Assembly: GCA_008680965.1 (NCBI GenBank)
Contig: NAKE01000001.1
Coordinates: forward strand, 124,001 to 188,000
Direction: 5' to 3'
Length of the DNA stretch: 64,000 bases
Source of the DNA: Collinsella aerofaciens
GTDB lineage: Bacteria > Actinomycetota > Coriobacteriia > Coriobacteriales > Coriobacteriaceae
Part shown: one piece after another, positions 60,601 to 64,000 of the stretch
Layout of the letters: every line of letters starts with the position of its first letter
How positions within the stretch are numbered: position 1 is the stretch's first letter
Translations under genes and position numbers: made by a program
Notes under the pieces: generated by a model
What the model was told of the DNA's origin: nothing
Databases searched by the model: none
What the model saw: the letters and a program-made list of their open reading frames with translations, nothing else

Positions 60601-61914
60601 TTAGTGCCCAGGGGTCAGGATCACCAGCGCGTCGTGCTCAAAGGGATGCTGAGCCACGCGTACGGTGCCGTCGCCGTTGTCGCGGACGGGCAGCTTGGCG
60701 ATGCGCTTGTCCTCCATGTCGAGGACCGTTGCCGTCCAGCCGCGCGCGCCGTCGAGCTTAAACTTGAGCGCCGTGGTGCGCGGCAGGTACGTAACGACAC
60801 GATCGCCAACGCGCGCCACACGAATGGCCTCCCGCGCGTCGTCGATCAGCTCCTGCGCCGGAACCACGGCAAGCGCGTCATCGCCAGCCGTAGCGCCCAG
60901 GCCGGCAAGCACGTGCTCGATCAGGCCAAAGTCCCACACGCCCGCAAACTGCAGGCACTCTTGCCAGCGGAACGGCATGTCAAAACCCTCGCCCAGGACG
61001 GAGCCCTTACTGCGCGACGTCTGCCAGTTCCACACGCCGTGCGCACCGTAGGTAATGCCGGCACTGGCACCGGCCAGAATGCTCGACCAAACACTCGCGC
61101 GACAATCCTGCGCGGTAAAACGCCAGTACACGTTGCGGCTCGCGCCCATTTGCTCGTAGCAGGGCTCGGAATTGACCATCGGCTTTTTGGGATACTGCGC
61201 GCGAAAATCCTCGGGCAGCTTCCAAGCTTCCTCCTGACCGCTATAGTTGTGGCCGGGCTGGAACATGTAGAAGTCCAAGCGATCGGCAAACTGCTCGGGC
61301 AGGGCGCGGTTGCCACGGTTGATATGCATGGTGTGCAAGGACTCGGGAGCCAGCTTGGTGACCTCGTCGAGTGCATCCCCGTAATAGGCGATAGCCTCGT
61401 CGGTCTTAAAGTCGGTGTCGCCTGTCACCACATAGACGGGGTCGAACTCGCCCAGGTTCTCGACGACGCGGGCAACGTGGGCACGGACCTCCTCGCGCGG
61501 CATAACCTCGGCACCGCAATGCTCGGCAATCTTGGCGCCCCAGGTACCGGGCACGTAGTTGCACCACATAAGCACGAGCGCCGGACGAATGCCGTGCTCC
61601 ACGGCTGCCTGGCACATGCGGCGGGCGCGGTCCCAGTACTCCTGGTTGGGTGCGCTCCAATCAAAATGCACGCCGTCCTCGCTGGCATAGGGCCAAATGC
61701 CCAGATCGGGGCAGCAGCGATCCCACTGCGGCAGCGTGTTGATCTGCAGCACGTTCATGCCCTGTTCGGCACGGCGGGTCAGATAGTAGTCCCAATCGGC
61801 CTCGGTAATGCTCGTAAACGCGCTCCAGCACGTATCGGCAAACCAAAAGAACGGTTTGCCCTCGCACAAAAAGCCGTCCTGACGACCGTTAACGGTCAGC
61901 TTTCCCAAACTCAT
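60601..61914 (-). CDS. DUF4038-domain glycoside hydrolase (apiosidase-like)
   Basis: 437 aa, no signal peptide. The barrel begins LTVNGRQDGFLCEGKPFFWFADTCWSAFTSITEADWDYYLTRRAEQGMNVLQI, the DUF4038 signature shared with GH140 apiosidases. Candidate acids lie in YVVTGDTDFK and VNSEPCYEQMG. The C-terminal ~90 residues form a beta domain. It should act on a short sugar inside the cell. AAAGGAC lies before the ATG at 61914. A terminator separates it from the PTS gene upstream. Confidence 0.85.
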   Translation of the reverse strand: MSLGKLTVNGRQDGFLCEGKPFFWFADTCWSAFTSITEADWDYYLTRRAEQGMNVLQINTLPQWDRCCPDLGIWPYASEDGVHFDWSAPNQEYWDRARRMCQAAVEHGIRPALVLMWCNYVPGTWGAKIAEHCGAEVMPREEVRAHVARVVENLGEFDPVYVVTGDTDFKTDEAIAYYGDALDEVTKLAPESLHTMHINRGNRALPEQFADRLDFYMFQPGHNYSGQEEAWKLPEDFRAQYPKKPMVNSEPCYEQMGASRNVYWRFTAQDCRASVWSSILAGASAGITYGAHGVWNWQTSRSKGSVLGEGFDMPFRWQECLQFAGVWDFGLIEHVLAGLGATAGDDALAVVPAQELIDDAREAIRVARVGDRVVTYLPRTTALKFKLDGARGWTATVLDMEDKRIAKLPVRDNGDGTVRVAQHPFEHDALVILTPGH

Positions 61915-62050
61915 CTGCATGTCCTTTCGTTTGATAAAGGAGTTGCGAACCGGCAGATTCTTTCGCGGTAACCCCGCGCGAAAGCACCTGGCGCTTAGCA
62001 TGCCCCGGCGAGTAGGCGCCACGCGCCCCCAATCAGTCTACCTTGTAAGA

Positions 62051-62084
62051 AGGGCCCCGCCGGGCTTGCGCCTGACGGGGCCCT
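62051..62084 (-). terminator. Rho-independent terminator after PTS IIBC
   Basis: AGGGCCCCG and CGGGGCCCT stem; TTCTT follows on the minus strand. It lies 40 bp beyond the PTS stop. Confidence 0.8.
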
Positions 62085-62124
62085 GTCGTGTAGGTAAGGT
62101 CGTATGCGTCCGAATGGTTTGGCC

Positions 62125-63552
62125 TTAGGCCTCCATCTCGGCGAGCTCCTCCTTGGAGAAGCCAGTGGCAAAGACGACGGCAGCTGCGATGACAAAGGAG
62201 ATTGCCATACCGACGATAGCCCAGACGGTGTTCATCTGGCCACCCTGCAGGTAGTTGGTGAAGACCAGGAAGTTGGAGGCACCACCGGCCAGGTAGTAGG
62301 TAACACCCATGAGGCCGGAGAACACGGCGCCGATGGCACCGCCGATGAACATGCCGAGCATGGTGCGACGGAAGCGCATGAGGATACCGAAGAGCGCGGG
62401 CTCGGTGACGCCACCGGCGATAGCAGAGATGACGTAACCCAGGGCAAGACCCTTCTCGTCGGGGTTCTTCATCTTGAGGAAGGCACCGAAGGCGCAGCCC
62501 CAGACAGCGGCCATAGCGCAGTTGGTGGAAACGAAGACGAAGGGATCGTAGCCGGCAGCGATGATCTGAACCTGAGCGAGCAGGATGACGGGCATGTGCA
62601 TACCGCAGACCACGAAGAGCTGCCAGAAGGCGCCGAGGACGGCCATGACGAGCAGGATACCGATGCCACCCATGTCAGCGAGACCGAAGAGGGCGTTAGC
62701 GATGAGGCTGCCGATCTCGTTGCCGAGCGGGGCGAGGACGATGAAGGCGATGGGGATGGTAACGATCATGGTGCAGAACGGCGTGAAGACCGTGGAGAGC
62801 ACGTCGGGCATGACCTTCTTAAAGAACTTCTCGACGAAGTAGAGGACAGGCACCGAAAGGATAATCGGCAGGACGGACTGCTGATAGTTGGCAGCGGCGA
62901 TCTGAATGCCGTAGACGGAGATGATTCCGCCGCCATCCTGGGTCGCGACACTCACGACGGACGGGGCCATGAGGGCGCCGCCGAGGAGCATGCCCAGAAC
63001 CGGGGAGGCGCCGAGCTTCTTAGCGGCGGCATAGCCCAGGTAGATGGGGATAAAGGTGAACGTGGCCTCGTACAGGGTGGTGTAGAGGAACGTGTAGGTC
63101 GGATCGGTGTCAGAGAGAGCGCCGAGCATGGTGGGACCGAGGACCGCAGCGATGGTGCGGAACAGACCGCCGGCCATGAGCAGCGGGATCAGCTGGGTCA
63201 TGGAGCCCGACAGATAGTCGAGGATGATGTTCGGCAGGTTCTTGAGCTCGAACTTCTCCTTGGGAGCATCGAGGTTCTCGTCGACCGCGGCACCCTGCTT
63301 GACGCCGGACATGGCGACGAACTCGGCGAGCACCTTGGGCACGTTCTGGCCGATGATGACCTGGAGCTGGCTGCCGGCGAACTGGCAACCCAGAACACCC
63401 TTGACCTTCTTGATCTTCTCCACGTCGGCCTTGTTGTTGTCCTTGAGCGTCAGACGCAGACGCGTCATGCAGTTGGTGGCGACGGAAACATTCTCCGCAC
63501 CGCCCACGAGCTCGAGGACATCGGTGGCAATCTGCTTGTTATCTACTGCCAT
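62125..63552 (-). CDS. PTS beta-glucoside-family transporter subunit IIBC
   Basis: 475 aa. The IIB domain (1-85) has the phospho-Cys in NCMTRLRLTLKD. A ~10-helix IIC domain follows from ~105 (MTQLIPLLMAGGLF; IYLGYAAAKKLG; VTEPALFGI). There is no IIA domain, so it needs a separate IIA, for which the Crr-like protein at 51258 is suitable. The family moves beta-glucosides, sucrose or trehalose; which one is unclear. GGGGAGGGG precedes the ATG at 63552. Confidence 0.93.
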   Translation of the reverse strand: MAVDNKQIATDVLELVGGAENVSVATNCMTRLRLTLKDNNKADVEKIKKVKGVLGCQFAGSQLQVIIGQNVPKVLAEFVAMSGVKQGAAVDENLDAPKEKFELKNLPNIILDYLSGSMTQLIPLLMAGGLFRTIAAVLGPTMLGALSDTDPTYTFLYTTLYEATFTFIPIYLGYAAAKKLGASPVLGMLLGGALMAPSVVSVATQDGGGIISVYGIQIAAANYQQSVLPIILSVPVLYFVEKFFKKVMPDVLSTVFTPFCTMIVTIPIAFIVLAPLGNEIGSLIANALFGLADMGGIGILLVMAVLGAFWQLFVVCGMHMPVILLAQVQIIAAGYDPFVFVSTNCAMAAVWGCAFGAFLKMKNPDEKGLALGYVISAIAGGVTEPALFGILMRFRRTMLGMFIGGAIGAVFSGLMGVTYYLAGGASNFLVFTNYLQGGQMNTVWAIVGMAISFVIAAAVVFATGFSKEELAEMEA

Positions 63553-64000
63553 GGGACCCCTCCCCATATCATCGTGTGCCTACTCGTTTGGGCGTAGGCA
63601 CGCCTTTGGCTCGGCGACTATAACCCCTTACGGCCACCGAACCCTTGGATACGCTGTCGTAAACAATGTGTTTACTGAACGTTTACGGACTTTAGTTTAC
63701 ACGGAACGTCTAATTTGTGGCAATTTTGCCGTCTGTAGTCCGGTGAACGGTAGGAAATCGGGGGTGAACGTACTTGAACGGTAAGGGATTGTCTATTTGA
63801 TGCTCTGCTGCTAAATGCCTATTTACGTGGTCTTTTAATTTGGTAAACACCTCTATTCTTTGTTGACCCATCAACAAAAGCCCTGCTAAATGGTGATAAA
63901 CGAATGTTTAGTAATTTGTTGAGTGTTCATTTTGACCGTTTACCGAGTTCATCTGCCTGTTCTGTAGCTCTGCATTAAACTAAACATGTTTAAGTTGTAT
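63553..64000. promoter_or_regulatory. AT-rich control region upstream of PTS IIBC with repeated GTTTAC motifs
   Basis: A 17-bp perfect palindrome GTAAACA-ATG-TGTTTAC (63659-63675) stands ~110 bp before the gene. Further GTTTAC or GTAAAC copies lie at 63681-63686, 63695-63700, 63842-63847 and near 63944, and TAAACATGTTTA at 63981-63992. This pattern suggests a repressor with several sites, perhaps encoded just beyond the right edge. No gene is seen in the stretch. Confidence 0.6.

Overview
The window is GC-rich and protein-dense, and it looks like the chromosome of a gut actinobacterium of the class Coriobacteriia, most likely Collinsella. The reasons are a PASTA-domain Ser/Thr kinase beside a penicillin-binding protein, the actinobacterial order dnaK-grpE-dnaJ-hspR, several PTS sugar systems, a NikR/Hyp nickel-hydrogenase maturation set, a nadABC-NiaR operon and a DUF5692 membrane protein. 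This placement is inferred from gene content and not from a marker gene.

Layout: 1-2.4 kb, end of a transpeptidase gene and the PASTA kinase; 2.5-2.8 kb, tRNA-Arg(CCT) beside tRNA debris; 2.9-6.2 kb, a mannose-family PTS operon (IIAB, IIC, IID, DUF956); 6.6-12 kb, hypA, a large Fe-S/FAD oxidoreductase and, divergently, a TetR regulator and DUF5692 with paired operator-like palindromes between them; 12.2-15.4 kb, an acidic membrane protein, an IS3 element and a small protein; 15.5-18.1 kb, clpB; 18.2-22.3 kb, a palindrome array and an IS3 element split by an IS21 element; 22.3-26.4 kb, two membrane-anchored unknowns and an aconitase-family hydratase; 26.7-31 kb, the heat-shock operon; 31.6-35.8 kb, a ferredoxin and NAD synthesis with its repressor and operator; 36-38 kb, a LytTR two-component pair with a frameshifted kinase; 38-39 kb, an unknown and thioredoxin; 39.3-45.2 kb, small protein-nikR-hypF-hypC-hypD-hypE; 45.3-46 kb, a HAD phosphatase; 46.3-50.3 kb, an IS110-family element split by a second IS21 element; 50.5-58.2 kb, a lipoprotein, PTS IIA-Glc, 6-phospho-beta-glucosidase, an AraC regulator, a large glycosidase-like protein and an RpiR regulator; 58.5-60.2 kb, pyrE and a ROK kinase; 60.3-64 kb, a glycosidase remnant, a DUF4038 glycosidase and a PTS IIBC with its regulatory region.

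Functional themes are PTS-linked use of glycosides, nickel insertion into [NiFe] hydrogenase (hypB and the structural genes are not here), HspR-type heat-shock control (clpB and the dnaK operon share a near-identical 27-bp operator-like site) and NiaR control of nadABC.

The most unusual layer is intergenic. At least seven families of palindromic repeats occur, mostly at gene 3' ends. One has a conserved core of about 70 bases inside outer arms of 14-15 bp whose sequences differ completely between copies yet stay perfectly complementary. Another is an exactly 69-bp palindrome in three copies. All three IS elements that did not insert into another IS lie inside such palindromes, and both IS21 elements lie inside other transposons; the target duplications let each original site be rebuilt.
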